Assembly (NCBI GenBank): GCA_019637115.1
Contig: JAHBWH010000008.1
Location: forward strand, 32,407-96,406
Reading direction: 5' to 3'
DNA from: Myxococcales bacterium
GTDB lineage: Bacteria > Myxococcota_A > Polyangia > Polyangiales > Houyiibacteriaceae
Length of the DNA stretch: 64,000 nucleotides
The translations under genes and the position numbers were made by a program. Positions 45,089-55,495 of the stretch are shown here, one piece after another. Under the pieces are notes generated by a model. That model saw nothing but the letters and a program-made list of their open reading frames with translations, was not told where the DNA came from and did not search any database. Position 1 is the first letter of the stretch. Each line of letters begins with the position of its first letter.

Positions 45089-48000
45089 ATGCGTTCGAGC
45101 GTGAAGGCGGCCGTGGCCGCGAGCGGCGCGAGCTGGCTCTGGCTCGTCTCTGTGGGGGCGCTGGCGCTCGCCTGCGGCGGAGACGACCTGCAGCGGGAGG
45201 GAGACGCGATCGCGACCCTCACGCCCGTGCGGGGCGAAGGCGCGCTCGCGCGCATCGCGGCCGGCGAGCGGAGCGAGCGCGCGGGCCTGTGGCAGCTGCA
45301 CCTCGACTCGGGACCGCGCGCGCTGCTGCAGGGTGCCACCTTCACGCTCTCGGAGGACGACGAGCTGACGCTCGAGCAAGGGCGCGCCTTCGTGGACGTG
45401 CGGCGCGGAGACGCGCTCACGATCGTGGTCGGCGACGCGCGCCTGCTCGTGCGCGACGCCGCCGTGTCGGTGGAAGAGGGTCGCGTGCACGTCGCGCGTG
45501 GCGAGGTCACCTTCCAGCGCGGGGGCGCGCGCGGGCGCGTACGCGCTGGCGAGCACCTCGCGCTCGCCACCGGCGCGGTGGCCGCCGACGTGCTCTGGGA
45601 AGATTGGACGGGTGGCCTCGCCCGGACCGGCCCGGGCGTCGACCAGGGCAGCGCGGTCGGTACCTTGACCGGCCGGGTCCCCGACGAGATCGGGCAGGCG
45701 CGTTGGCCGCTCGTCGTGCGTCGCATGGATGTCCGCGTGCGCGTGATCGACGACCTCGCGATCACCGAGGTCGAGCAGGAGTACTTCAACCCCGCGAGCG
45801 AGGCGCTCGAGGGGCTCTACCAGCTCCGGGTGCCGGAAGGGGCCGTGCTGCAGCGCTTCGCGGTCGATCGCGACGGTCGCTTGGTCGACGGCTACGTGCG
45901 CGAGAAGCGGCAAGCCGAGGCGGCCTACGAGGCGCAGGTCTACCGCGGCTCGACGCTCGATCCGGCGCTCCTCGAGTGGACGGCGCCCGGCGAGTACCAG
46001 GCGCGCATCTATCCGATCGCGCCGGGGGCGACGCGGCGCATCGCCGTGCGCTGGACGTCGTGGCTCGAGCGGCCGACCCCCGAGGGGGCCGCGCTCTATC
46101 GCCTCCCCCTCGCGGGCGGCGGCGAGGGGCCGCGCATCCAGGAGCTCGCCTTCGAGGCGTCGCTCGAGCGCGCGCGCATCACGCACGTGCGCGCCGGGCT
46201 CGGCGCCGAGGTCGACGGGACGACGGTGCGGGTGCGGCGCAGCGACTTCGTCCCGCGCGCGGATCTCGTGCTCGAGCTGACGCGCGCGAGCGAGGCGGCG
46301 CTCCCGGCGTGGCGGGCCGCGCACGCAGCGCCGCCGCGAGATCCTCGGCGCGGCGCCATGCCCGACGAGGACGAGCTCGACTACCTCTTCGTGCCGCTGC
46401 GCCTCCCCGACGCGCTCTTCGGCGAGGTCTCGCCCGGCCTCGATCTCGCGATCGTCGTCGACGTCTCCGCGGGCACCGACGCCTCGGCGCTCGAGCTCGG
46501 GCGCAGCGTCGTCGAATCTCTCGCGGCGCACCTCGGCCCCGAGGACCGCGTCGCCGTGCTCGCGAGCGACGTCGCGCTCCGGCCGCTGGCCGACGGAACG
46601 CTCGGCCCCGCGACGCGCGAGCGGCTCGAGGCCTCGCTCGACGCCCTCGCGCGCGAGCCTGCGGGCGGCGCGACGGACCTCGGCGCGGTCCTGGCAGCGG
46701 CCGCCGCGAAGCTCGACCCCGCGCGGCACGGCGTCGTCGTCTACGTGGGCGACGGTATGCCCACGGTGGGCGAGCTCGGCGCGGACGCGCTCCTCGCGCA
46801 GCTCGCGCGGTTGCCGCACCCCGTGCGCGCGTACGGCGTCGCGCTCGGCGGCGAGGGCAACCTCGACCTGCTCGACGCGATCACCCGCGGCGGCGGGCTC
46901 GCGATGCGCGTCGAGGGGCGCGCGGAGGCGGCAGAGGCCGCGCTCGCGCTGCTCGGTCACGCGCGCCTCCCCGCCGCGCAGCGGGTCACTGTGACCCTCG
47001 AGGGGGCCGAGCAGGTCTTCCCGCGCACCGCCGTGGACGTGGTCCGGGGCGCGGTGCTGCCCGTGGTCGCGCGCGTCGAGGGCGCGAGCCCACGCGAGAT
47101 CGTCGTCCGCGGCACCATCGGCGGGCGCGAGGTCGAGGAGCGCGTCGCCCTTCAGGAGGCGCGCATCGAGGACGACGGGGACCTGCGCCTGCGCTGGGCA
47201 GGGGAGCGGCTCCGACAGCTCCTGCGAAGCGGAGGCCAGCGCGAAGAGATCGCGGATCTCGGCGTGCGTTATGGCCTCATCACGCCCTTCACCAGCTTCT
47301 ACGTCCCCTCGGCGGCCGAGCTGGCGTCGCTCGGACCGGCGGCGCGTGAGCTCTACCGCGACGTCCGTGGGCTGGCGCGCTCGCGCGGGGCCTCGGTGCC
47401 AGCCGTGGCGCCCACGCTCGCGTTGCTCCTCGGGGCGGGGTGCCAGGGCGCGGCGAGTCGCGAGGATCATGCCTCCGCCGAGCTCGCCGTGTCGGCGGCC
47501 TCGACGCCCGAAGAAGGCCGGATGGGCTCCGCGCAGGAGCAGCGGACTGCCAACCGCTACGGCGAGAGAGCGGAGGCGGACGAGGAGGGGGAGCCCGCGG
47601 ATCTCCCCGCCGCGGCGCCCCCCGCGCCCGAGGCCGCCCGGCGAGAGCCCCTGGGGGACGTCACGACGGAGGCGACGGCCGCAGAGCGCTGGCAGGGGCC
47701 CGCCCCGGCGCAAGCGAGGCCGATGCGTCGCGCGCGCGCGAGCTCGGACCCTCGGTCCGACGAGGCCCCGCCGGCCGAGCCGGTGGCGGCCCTCGGCGGG
47801 GACGCCTCGGGCGCCGCGATGGGCTTCGGCGGCCTCGGGCTCCAGGGCACGGGCCGCGGGGGTGGGGGCGCCAACACCGCGACGATCTCGGGGGTGCTCG
47901 GGGCGATCGGCATGGACCGCGGCGGGCGCGACGGCGACCTGCGGAGCGGCGCGACGGTGAGCGGCGTCGAGGACGCGCTGATCTCGAGCCTGTCGATCCA

Positions 48001-49354
48001 GATGCGCCTCGAGGTGCGCGATCCCAGCGCGCACCGCGCCCGCCGCTGCAGCGACGCGGCGGACCTCTTGCTGGACGGTCGCCGCGAGCTCTGGCGCGAG
48101 CGCCTCGGTCGCGAGAACGGGCCCGCGCAGTGGGCGCGGATCTTCCGCGAGGCCGAGCAGGCCTGCGAGCTGAAGACCTGGCGAGATCGACAGGCCTTCC
48201 TCGACCTCGTGCTCGCGCGTGCCGGCAACGTCTCGCGGATGATCGACGCGTGGCGCGCGTTTGGCGGCGGTGCGAGCGACTATCTGCGCCGCGCGATCCT
48301 GCGCCGCGTCCGCACGCCCGACGATCTGCGCCTCGTGCGCAACGCCTTCGGCGCGGACGGACGCGACCCCGCGCTCGTCGAGCGGGTGCTCGCGGCGGCG
48401 GGCGATGGTGAGGGCCGCATCCGCGCGCTCCGTCGGCTCGTGGCCCAGATGCCGTACCGTGTCGATCTCAAGAAGGCGCTGCTCGAGGAGCTCGAGCGGC
48501 AGGGCAAGATCCCAGAGGCGAAGCGCCTCGCGGGGGATCTGCGCCGCGACCCGCTGACCGACGCGGGGATCCGCACCGCCATCGGCGAGATGTTCCTCCG
48601 CCTCGAGGACGAGACGGAGGCGCGCCGGGTCTTCGGCGAGATCGTCGAGTTCGCGCCAGAGGACGCGTTCGCGCGTCGCCGCCTCGGTGACCTTTACCGC
48701 GCGTATGGTTGGCACGAGGACGCCTACCGGCAGTACGTCACGCTCGCCGCCCTCACCCCCGACGACCCGACGGTCTCACTCCTGCTCGCCCAGGCGGCCG
48801 CCGGCGCGGGCCGGGTCGACGAAGCGCTCCGCCTCGAGCAGTCCGTTCTGGCGACCAGCGATCCGAGCGGGGCCGCCGGGCTCGGGCGCGTCGCGCTCTT
48901 GTGGAGCTCGCTGCGCTTCGCCGAGCTGCGGCAGCAGGCGCGCGACGCGAGCGACGCGGAGATGCTCGCGGCGCTCGAGCAGCGCATGCGCCGGAGCGGC
49001 GTGCTCCGCGAGGCCAGCGGGCTGCGGGCGACCCTGGTGTGGTCGCACCCGGACGCGGGGCTCGCGCTCTGGGCGGCGCATCCGCGCCTCGGCCTGACGC
49101 GCCCTCCGGATCTCGCGCCGGAGCTCGGGCTCGAGGCGTTCGACGTGCAGGAGCCGGAGGACGGCCGGTACCGCCTGGAGGTGCGCCGGATGGGGGACCA
49201 CCGAACGGCCGTGAGCGCGAAGCTCGTCGTGGTCTGGGACGAAGGGGGCGAGGGCGAGCGCGTCGAGATCGTCGAGCTGCGCTTCGAGCCGGGGAGGGAC
49301 CGGAAGCGCGCCTTCCACCTCGAGGGTCGGAACCTCGCGGAGGTGACGCCGTGA
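45089..49354 (+). CDS. Giant FecR-like/VIT/VWA/TPR lipoprotein, paralogue 1
   Basis: The 1421-aa protein's ATG follows GAGGAGGG. It has a lipoprotein signal (VGALALAC then GG) and a FecR-like domain at ~80-170 (ALLQGATFTLSEDDELTLEQG). A VIT domain follows at ~204-335 (ITEVEQEYFNPASEALEGLYQL). The VWA domain at ~450-565 begins AIVVDVSAGTD; the MIDAS is DxSxG, missing the second Ser of DxSxS. Then come a Gly-rich AgmX-type patch (GFGGLGLQGTGRGGGG) and a helical TPR-like region to the end. VIT plus VWA proteins are usually surface or periplasmic binding proteins. The end overlaps the next gene by 4 bp. Confidence 0.88.
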   Translation: MRSSVKAAVAASGASWLWLVSVGALALACGGDDLQREGDAIATLTPVRGEGALARIAAGERSERAGLWQLHLDSGPRALLQGATFTLSEDDELTLEQGRAFVDVRRGDALTIVVGDARLLVRDAAVSVEEGRVHVARGEVTFQRGGARGRVRAGEHLALATGAVAADVLWEDWTGGLARTGPGVDQGSAVGTLTGRVPDEIGQARWPLVVRRMDVRVRVIDDLAITEVEQEYFNPASEALEGLYQLRVPEGAVLQRFAVDRDGRLVDGYVREKRQAEAAYEAQVYRGSTLDPALLEWTAPGEYQARIYPIAPGATRRIAVRWTSWLERPTPEGAALYRLPLAGGGEGPRIQELAFEASLERARITHVRAGLGAEVDGTTVRVRRSDFVPRADLVLELTRASEAALPAWRAAHAAPPRDPRRGAMPDEDELDYLFVPLRLPDALFGEVSPGLDLAIVVDVSAGTDASALELGRSVVESLAAHLGPEDRVAVLASDVALRPLADGTLGPATRERLEASLDALAREPAGGATDLGAVLAAAAAKLDPARHGVVVYVGDGMPTVGELGADALLAQLARLPHPVRAYGVALGGEGNLDLLDAITRGGGLAMRVEGRAEAAEAALALLGHARLPAAQRVTVTLEGAEQVFPRTAVDVVRGAVLPVVARVEGASPREIVVRGTIGGREVEERVALQEARIEDDGDLRLRWAGERLRQLLRSGGQREEIADLGVRYGLITPFTSFYVPSAAELASLGPAARELYRDVRGLARSRGASVPAVAPTLALLLGAGCQGAASREDHASAELAVSAASTPEEGRMGSAQEQRTANRYGERAEADEEGEPADLPAAAPPAPEAARREPLGDVTTEATAAERWQGPAPAQARPMRRARASSDPRSDEAPPAEPVAALGGDASGAAMGFGGLGLQGTGRGGGGANTATISGVLGAIGMDRGGRDGDLRSGATVSGVEDALISSLSIQMRLEVRDPSAHRARRCSDAADLLLDGRRELWRERLGRENGPAQWARIFREAEQACELKTWRDRQAFLDLVLARAGNVSRMIDAWRAFGGGASDYLRRAILRRVRTPDDLRLVRNAFGADGRDPALVERVLAAAGDGEGRIRALRRLVAQMPYRVDLKKALLEELERQGKIPEAKRLAGDLRRDPLTDAGIRTAIGEMFLRLEDETEARRVFGEIVEFAPEDAFARRRLGDLYRAYGWHEDAYRQYVTLAALTPDDPTVSLLLAQAAAGAGRVDEALRLEQSVLATSDPSGAAGLGRVALLWSSLRFAELRQQARDASDAEMLAALEQRMRRSGVLREASGLRATLVWSHPDAGLALWAAHPRLGLTRPPDLAPELGLEAFDVQEPEDGRYRLEVRRMGDHRTAVSAKLVVVWDEGGEGERVEIVELRFEPGRDRKRAFHLEGRNLAEVTP

Positions 49355-52300
49355 GCCGGTCGCTGTCGGGTGTGGGGCTCGTGTCGTTCGTGGCGCTCGC
49401 GTCGCTCGCGTTGCTCGTCGCGTGCAAGGACCCGCCTCCGCCGCCCGCGCCGACGGTGGCGACCGCCTCGCCGGTTCGTGGCGCGTTCGACCTGGTGCGT
49501 GAGGGCTACGAGCAACCCGTGCTCGGCCCCACGCGCGTCGAGCACGAGGCCAGCGCGCGGACGGGCGTGGACGGCCGCGGGACGCTGCGCCTCGATGGAG
49601 GTGGCTGGGTGCTCTTGGCCCCCGCGACGCGCGCGGCGCTCACGCTCGAGGCGCTGACGCTCGGCGAGGGGCGCGTGTGGGTGGACGCGCGCGACGCCGA
49701 GGTGAAGGTGCGCTCCGACGAGGGCGAGCTGCGGGGCGTGAACGCGACCTTCGCGGTCTCGCGCCAGGGCGGGTCGACCGAGGTCTACGTGGCGTCGGGA
49801 GAGGTCGCCTTCGTCGCCACGGGCGGGCAGCGCGGCGAGGACGCCGAAGGGCGCGTCGCGCAAGGCGAGACCTTGACGCTCGCGGGGGGGCGCGGCGCGC
49901 TCGCACCGGCGCGGCTGTGGGAGGATTGGACCGGCGGGCTCGCCGAGCCGACGCCCCGCCGAGAGGCCGTTCCGGGCTACATCGGTCTGCTGGCGGGGCG
50001 AGGCCTCGAGGAGAAGGGCATCGCGCGTCGGCCGATGGCGCTGCGCGCGCACGAGGTGACGGCGAGCGTGGACGGCGACTTCGCGCGCACCGAGGTCGTG
50101 CAGACGTTCTTCAACGCCGAGAGCCGCGAGCTCGAGGGGGAGTATCGGCTGCGCATCCCCGAGGGCGCGATCGTCCATCACTTCGCGATCGACCTCGGGG
50201 GCGGCTTCGTCGACGGCATCGTGCAGCCGCAGGCGGTGAGCGGGTACGAGCTGCTCTGGGATCAGGCCCACGCGCCGACCTCGCGCCTGTCGTGGGACGG
50301 GCCGGGTCGCCTTCGCGCGCGGGTTCATCCGGTGGCTGCGGGTCAGACGGTGCGCGTCCGCGTGCGCTACACGGAGTGGCTCGAACGCCGGGTCGACCGG
50401 CGGACGTACGTCTACCCGATGGTCACGGACGGGCAGACGCCGCCGCTCGCGGGCGAGCTGCGTATCCGCGTGGACGTCGAGGGCGCCGTCGGCGCCACGC
50501 GCGCGGGCATGGGCGCGACGGTCGACGGCAAGAGCGTGGTCGTGCGCCGCAGCGACTACCGCCCGACGGCGGATTTCTTCCTCGATCTCATCGACCCCGA
50601 GGGCGCGCCCCGCGCCGACGCGACCGCGTTCGTCGCGCTCGCGCCGCGCGTGCCGGGCGTGGACGCGACCGCCGCCGCGGAAGGCGACGAGCGCTACGTG
50701 CTCTTCGACGTGCCGACCGACGCGCTCTCGGCCGAGGACTCCGCCGCGCGTCCTCCGCTCGACGTCGCGCTCGTCGTCGACGTCAGCGGCGCGACCGAGA
50801 GCGAGGATCTCGAGCTGGCGCGGACGGCGGTCGAGATCCTGCTGCGCCAGCTCGCGCCGACGGATCGGGTGACCTTGCGCCTCGGTGATCTGCATGCGTG
50901 GACGCCGGAGGGCCTGAGCGACCAGCTCCGCCCGGCCGACGCCGCCGCGCGCGACGCGATCCTCGATGCGCTCGGCCGCGCGCCGCTCGCGGGCGCGACC
51001 GACCTCGGGGCGATGCTCCGCGAGGCGGCCGAGGTCGTCGCGACCAGCCCCCGCGGCGCGGTCGTCTACGTCGGAGACGGCTCCCCCACGACCGGTGCGC
51101 TCGATCCGAGCGCGCTGCGCGAGCTGCTCGCGAGCGTGGAGCCCGCGCCGCGCTTCTTCGCGTTCGCGGTCGGGGAGGGCGGCGGCCCGGATCTTCTCTC
51201 GCGCCTGCTCGGCGAGCGCGCGGTCTACCCGATGAAGGAACGCACCGAGGCCTCGCGGGCGGTGCTCCGCTTCTTGGCCGAGGCCGGTCGGCCGATGCTG
51301 CGGGACCTCCGCGTCGACCTCGGCGAGGGCGTCGAGCGCGTCTTCCCGCGCCCGCCGCTCGCGCTCGCGGAGGGCGCGCGCCTCAGGCTCGTCGGGCGCC
51401 TGCGCGACGCGCTGCCACCCGAGCTCGTGCTGCGCGCGCGCCGCGACGGTGAGCCGGTCGAGGCGCGCGTGGCGCTCCGCGAGGCGCGCCTCGACGACGG
51501 CGTCGACGGCGCGCAGGGAGATGTGCGTCGCCGCTGGGCGACGGCGCGGCTCGAGCAGCTCGTCGACGGCGAGGCCGGTCGCGAGGCGATGGTCGAGCTC
51601 GGCTCGCGCTTCGGCATCGTGACCCCTTGGACCAGCCTCGTGGCGTTCGGCGGCAAGGGCGACGGCTACTGGCTCGTCAGCGACTTCGACTGGGCGCCGG
51701 GCGCCTTCGAGGGCTTCGTGCGTTACCAGCCGGTGCTGCCGCTCGCCGAGGTCGACGGCGGGTGGCGCCGCCGACAGCCGCGGGAGGCGCTCGAAGACGT
51801 CGCGGTGCAGCGCACCTGGGTCGACCGCGTCGAGGCGGTGAGCGCGGAGGGCCCGACGACGGGCGACGGCGGGCTCGCGCGGGTGGCGGCGAGCCGCGTG
51901 CTGGCGGCCGGCGAGCGCGGGCCGCGCGCGTGCTACGAGCGCCGGCTGCTCGTGCGCTCCGACCTGCGCGGCAACGTGAACGTGAGCGTCGAGGTCGGCG
52001 GCGACGGCAGCGTCCGCGACGCGAAGGTCGAGGGCACCACGCTGCGCGAGCCCGACGTCGAGGCGTGCATCCTCGCGGAGGTGCGTGGGCTCCGCTTCCC
52101 GGCGACCGAGGGCGGGAGCGTGCGCGTCACGCACGTCTTCACGTTCGAGACGAGCGACCGCGCGCTCGGCGTGCGTCGCCAGTGCAGCGACGCTTCGAGG
52201 CAATCGCTCGAGGTGCGGCAGCGTCTCTGGCGCGAGCGCCTCGCGGCGAACGCCGGGGTCGTCGGCGCGCTGAGCGTGTGGCGCGAGGCGGGGCAGCAGT

Positions 52301-53490
52301 GCGAGCTCGACGGGTGGCGCGCGCGCCGCACGCTGCTCGACCAGATGCTCCGCCACGTCGGGCCGGTGCGCCAGCAGGTGAGCCTCTATCGCGCGCTGGC
52401 GTCGAACGAGGCGGTCGCGGCGTACCTGCGCCGGGCCATCTTCGCGAACGTGCGCACACCCGAGGACGTGATCGCCGTGCGCGTCGGGCTCGGCATCGAG
52501 GCGAGCGTCGACTGGGAGCTCTTCGGGCGGCTGTGGAAGCGGACGACCGACCCCGAAGCGCGCCTGCGCCTCGTGCGGCGCTGGCTCGAGGTCTTGCCGG
52601 ACGAGATGGATCTGCGCCTGCGCCTGATGGCGCTCCTCGAGGAGACCGGCCGGGTGGCGGAGGCGAAACGCGAGGCCCGCGCCATTCGAGCCGAGCCGCT
52701 CGCGGACGCGAAGGCGCGGACGCTCGTCGGCGAGCTCTGGCTTCGCCAAGGCGACGAGGCCGAGGCTCGGCGGGTCTTCTCGGAGATCGTCGAGCGCGCG
52801 CCACGGGATCCGTGGGCGCGGCGTCGGCTCGGGGACCTCTATCGCGCGCACGGGTGGTTCGACGACGCCTATCGCGAGTACGCGGTGCTCTCACGCCTGC
52901 GCGGAGACGACGAGGGCGTGCTGCTCTTGATGGCGCACGCGGCGGCGGGCGCGGGGCGGGTCGACGAGGCGCTGCGGCTCGAGCAGCGGCTGTCGGAGAC
53001 CCTCGAGCCAGGGAAGGTCGAGGGCGTCGGCGGCGTCGCGCGCCTGTGGACGACCGTGCGCCTCGCGGGCCTCGAGGGCTCGGTCGACGCGGACGCGCTC
53101 CGGCGGCGCGAGCGGCGCACGGGGCTGCACCGCGCGCCACCCGAGGTCTTCGCGGCGCTCACGTGGTCTCATCCCGACGACGCGCCAGAGCTCTGGGTGA
53201 AGCTTCCGAGCACACCGGAGGAGACGCCATGGGAGCGGGCCGAGGTCACCGCCGCGCCTTGGGGCCTCGAGGCCCAGACGGTGCGCGACCGCGGTGACGC
53301 GGTGCTGCGCTTCGAGGTCCGACGCGAGGAGCGTGACGCGCTCCGCGACACGACGGCGACGCTCACGGTCATCGTCGGCCCGGGCACCGAGGCGCGCCGG
53401 GTCCACCGGGTCCCCGTGACGCTCGACCGAGGGACGCGGCTCGTCGGCTTCGAGCTACACGGCGACGAGCTGAGACCCCGCGTTCGCTGA
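49351..53490 (+). CDS. Giant FecR-like/VIT/VWA/TPR lipoprotein, paralogue 2
   Basis: The 1379-aa protein's GTG start overlaps the previous stop (GTGA), with GGAGGT 7 nt upstream, so the pair is translationally coupled. It has the same order as paralogue 1: lipobox LLVAC, FecR-like domain (~85-190), VIT (~224-350) and VWA (~469-583; MIDAS DVSGAT, again without the second Ser). An AgmX/TonB-like C-terminal domain follows at ~859-931 (GNVNVSVEVGGDGSVRDAKV, ILAEVRGLRFP), then the shared helical region opening RQCSDASRQSLEVRQRLWRERL. The AgmX-type domain is complete here but only a Gly-rich remnant in paralogue 1. The gene arose by duplication. Confidence 0.88.
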   Translation: MSRSLSGVGLVSFVALASLALLVACKDPPPPPAPTVATASPVRGAFDLVREGYEQPVLGPTRVEHEASARTGVDGRGTLRLDGGGWVLLAPATRAALTLEALTLGEGRVWVDARDAEVKVRSDEGELRGVNATFAVSRQGGSTEVYVASGEVAFVATGGQRGEDAEGRVAQGETLTLAGGRGALAPARLWEDWTGGLAEPTPRREAVPGYIGLLAGRGLEEKGIARRPMALRAHEVTASVDGDFARTEVVQTFFNAESRELEGEYRLRIPEGAIVHHFAIDLGGGFVDGIVQPQAVSGYELLWDQAHAPTSRLSWDGPGRLRARVHPVAAGQTVRVRVRYTEWLERRVDRRTYVYPMVTDGQTPPLAGELRIRVDVEGAVGATRAGMGATVDGKSVVVRRSDYRPTADFFLDLIDPEGAPRADATAFVALAPRVPGVDATAAAEGDERYVLFDVPTDALSAEDSAARPPLDVALVVDVSGATESEDLELARTAVEILLRQLAPTDRVTLRLGDLHAWTPEGLSDQLRPADAAARDAILDALGRAPLAGATDLGAMLREAAEVVATSPRGAVVYVGDGSPTTGALDPSALRELLASVEPAPRFFAFAVGEGGGPDLLSRLLGERAVYPMKERTEASRAVLRFLAEAGRPMLRDLRVDLGEGVERVFPRPPLALAEGARLRLVGRLRDALPPELVLRARRDGEPVEARVALREARLDDGVDGAQGDVRRRWATARLEQLVDGEAGREAMVELGSRFGIVTPWTSLVAFGGKGDGYWLVSDFDWAPGAFEGFVRYQPVLPLAEVDGGWRRRQPREALEDVAVQRTWVDRVEAVSAEGPTTGDGGLARVAASRVLAAGERGPRACYERRLLVRSDLRGNVNVSVEVGGDGSVRDAKVEGTTLREPDVEACILAEVRGLRFPATEGGSVRVTHVFTFETSDRALGVRRQCSDASRQSLEVRQRLWRERLAANAGVVGALSVWREAGQQCELDGWRARRTLLDQMLRHVGPVRQQVSLYRALASNEAVAAYLRRAIFANVRTPEDVIAVRVGLGIEASVDWELFGRLWKRTTDPEARLRLVRRWLEVLPDEMDLRLRLMALLEETGRVAEAKREARAIRAEPLADAKARTLVGELWLRQGDEAEARRVFSEIVERAPRDPWARRRLGDLYRAHGWFDDAYREYAVLSRLRGDDEGVLLLMAHAAAGAGRVDEALRLEQRLSETLEPGKVEGVGGVARLWTTVRLAGLEGSVDADALRRRERRTGLHRAPPEVFAALTWSHPDDAPELWVKLPSTPEETPWERAEVTAAPWGLEAQTVRDRGDAVLRFEVRREERDALRDTTATLTVIVGPGTEARRVHRVPVTLDRGTRLVGFELHGDELRPRVR

Positions 53491-53725
53491 GGCGCCGCCG
53501 GAGCTCGACCTGCGTCGAGGCGGCGTGACCCCGCGAGCGAGGTGCTGGCCCCTGCGCGAGCGAGAGCTCGAAACGAAGCAAGTGGCGACATGTTGGTATG
53601 CCGAGCGCTTCCACATCGAGGTGGACGAGCTGCCGGACGTCGCCCAGCGGCGGCGCCGGAGCGAAAAACTGAACGATCGTCGGAGTCCTCGTGCCGCTTG
53701 GGGGCGAGCCTGCTAAGCCCCGCCC

Positions 53726-54256
53726 GTGCGAATCGAGGCTGACGCGCTGATCGAGCACCCGCGACCCGAGGTCTTCCGGGCGTACCGCGACCGGCTCTCC
53801 GCGCTCGCGGAGTCGATGCCGCGGATCAAGCGGATCGACGTCGAGTCGCGGAGCGAGGACGGCTCGATCGTCGAGCTGGTCAACGTCTGGTACGGGGCGG
53901 CGAAGATCCCTGCGGTCGCCGAGAAGGTCCTCCCGCCCGTGCTCTCGTGGCACGACTACGCCCGGTGGGACGAGACGACGTGGCGCGCGACCTGGAAGCT
54001 GCGCAGCCACGCCTTCCCCGAGGCGGTGAGCTGCGAAGGGGAGAACCGCTTCGTGGACCTCGGTGATGGTCGGACTCGCGTCGAGATCGTCGGTGAGATC
54101 CGCGTCGACCTCTCGAAGGGCGGCGTCGTCCCCGAGCTACTCGCCTCGCCCGTCTCGTCCGCCGTCGAGCGCTTCCTCGTGCGGCAGATCACGCCGAACC
54201 TCCTCTCGGTCAGCGACGCGCTCGCCGATCTCCTCGACGAGCAGTCCGCCAGCTGA
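53726..54256 (+). CDS. SRPBCC/START-like domain protein
   Basis: The 176-aa protein starts at GTG 53726. The pattern IEADALIEHPRPEVFRAYRD, a beta-sheet middle and a long C-terminal helix (FLVRQITPNLLSVSDALADLL) are those of the SRPBCC (Bet v1/START-like) fold, which binds hydrophobic ligands in a central cavity. It resembles DUF2505-type proteins. There is no signal peptide. The 235 bp before it contain nothing recognisable. Confidence 0.75.
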   Translation: MRIEADALIEHPRPEVFRAYRDRLSALAESMPRIKRIDVESRSEDGSIVELVNVWYGAAKIPAVAEKVLPPVLSWHDYARWDETTWRATWKLRSHAFPEAVSCEGENRFVDLGDGRTRVEIVGEIRVDLSKGGVVPELLASPVSSAVERFLVRQITPNLLSVSDALADLLDEQSAS

Positions 54257-54295
54257 CCTGGGGTCGGGCCCCTGACGGGCAGCGTTCGGAGCAGC

Positions 54296-54415
54296 CGGGG
54301 ATCGGGGTGCTTGGGGTGGCTCGTGCTGGGGCGGCTCGCGTTCGTGGGCGTTCGGGGGTGGCTCGCGTTTCGGGGGTGGCACGTGTTTGGGGGCGGCTCG
54401 TGTTCGGGGGCGGCT
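54296..54415 (+). repeat. Irregular array (GGGGTGGCTCGYGTT)
   Basis: Units of about 15-18 nt with the core GGGTGGCTCG or GGGCGGCTCG are repeated six or seven times with variable length, between two convergent genes. Confidence 0.75.
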
Positions 54416-54456
54416 GCTGTGTCGTCGCGAGTCGGCCCAGCCGCTGTGTGAGGGGC

Positions 54457-54672
54457 TCAGGGCTCCGGGGCGCCCGCGTCTGCCGGGTCGAGGCCGTACA
54501 TCACCTCGATCTCGGCGAGATCGAGGAACTCGAGCCCTGCATCGGTCGCGGGGGGCGGGTGGCGGCGGACCGTGCGCCCACGCGCGTCACACCACGCGAG
54601 CGCGGCCGCGAGGACGCCTGCGACGAGCCAGAGCGTCGCCGCACGCCCATCGAAACGAGCCGGAACACGCAC
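54457..54672 (-). CDS. Small single-pass membrane protein
   Basis: The protein has 71 aa from GTG 54672, with AGGAAG upstream on the minus strand. A basic N-terminus, one hydrophobic helix (ATLWLVAGVLAAALAWC) and an acidic Pro-rich tail ending GAPEP. No family is recognised. It is short and could be spurious, but the Shine-Dalgarno sequence and topology favour a real gene. Confidence 0.5.
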   Translation of the reverse strand: MRVPARFDGRAATLWLVAGVLAAALAWCDARGRTVRRHPPPATDAGLEFLDLAEIEVMYGLDPADAGAPEP

Positions 54673-54850
54673 CCGCGCTTCCTACCACGACCCGAGGCGA
54701 GGGGAACCCGGCCATGGCGCCGAGGCTTGCCCCGGCGGCGGCGTTTCCGTATGCCTCTGAGGTGCTCCGCACCTCGCGGCGGCACCCCCACCACGAGCGG
54801 CCGCGTCGCGCAGCGCTCCCCACGGACCCCCAGGTCGAAAAGCCAGACCC

Positions 54851-55495
54851 ATGAAGATCTTCATCGACACCGCCGACTTGAACGAGATCCGCGAGGCCGC
54901 CGCGATGGGCGTCATCGACGGCGTGACGACGAACCCGAGCCTCATCGCGAAGACGGGCAAGTCGCAGCGCGAGATCATCCCGGCCATCTGCGAGATCGTC
55001 GACGGACCGATCAGCGCCGAGGTCATCTCGGTCGACTACGAGGGCATCGTCCGCGAAGGCCGTGAGCTCGTGAAGATCCACCCGAACATCGTGGTGAAGG
55101 TCCCGCTCATCGCCGAGGGCATCAAGGCGGTCCGCACGTTCACCGACGAGGGCATCAAGACCAACGTCACGCTCTGCTTCAGCCCGACGCAGGCGCTGCT
55201 CGCGGCGAAAGCGGGCGCGACGTACATCAGCCCCTTCATCGGCCGCGTCGACGACATCAGCGGCGAGGGCATGGAGCTCATCGAGCAGATCCTGACCATC
55301 TATGGCAACTACGACCTCGAGACCGAGGTGCTCGCGGCCAGCATCCGCCATCCGGTGCACGTCGTGCAGGCGGCGATGTTGGGGGCGCACTGCTCGACCA
55401 TCCCGCTGAAGGTGATCCAGCAGCTCTTGGGCCACCCGCTCACGGACATCGGGCTCGCGAAGTTCCTCGAGGACGCGAAGAAGACCCCGCAGTGA
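54851..55495 (+). CDS. Transaldolase, small (TalC/FSA) type
   Basis: The 214-aa protein is of the short transaldolase/fructose-6-phosphate aldolase family. [16 protein letters not shown] is followed by [11 protein letters not shown]. The Schiff-base lysine segment is VVKVPL, then [31 protein letters not shown]. It would transfer dihydroxyacetone units between sugar phosphates in the pentose phosphate pathway; transaldolase and F6P aldolase activities differ by few residues and are not separable here. It is the first gene of a four-gene overlapping set that ends with NAD kinase. Confidence 0.95.
   Translation: MKIFIDTADLNEIREAAAMGVIDGVTTNPSLIAKTGKSQREIIPAICEIVDGPISAEVISVDYEGIVREGRELVKIHPNIVVKVPLIAEGIKAVRTFTDEGIKTNVTLCFSPTQALLAAKAGATYISPFIGRVDDISGEGMELIEQILTIYGNYDLETEVLAASIRHPVHVVQAAMLGAHCSTIPLKVIQQLLGHPLTDIGLAKFLEDAKKTPQ

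Noticed and set aside
53491..53725. Possible small gene before the SRPBCC gene
   Set aside because: Frames are short, lack ribosome-binding sites and show no protein-like pattern.
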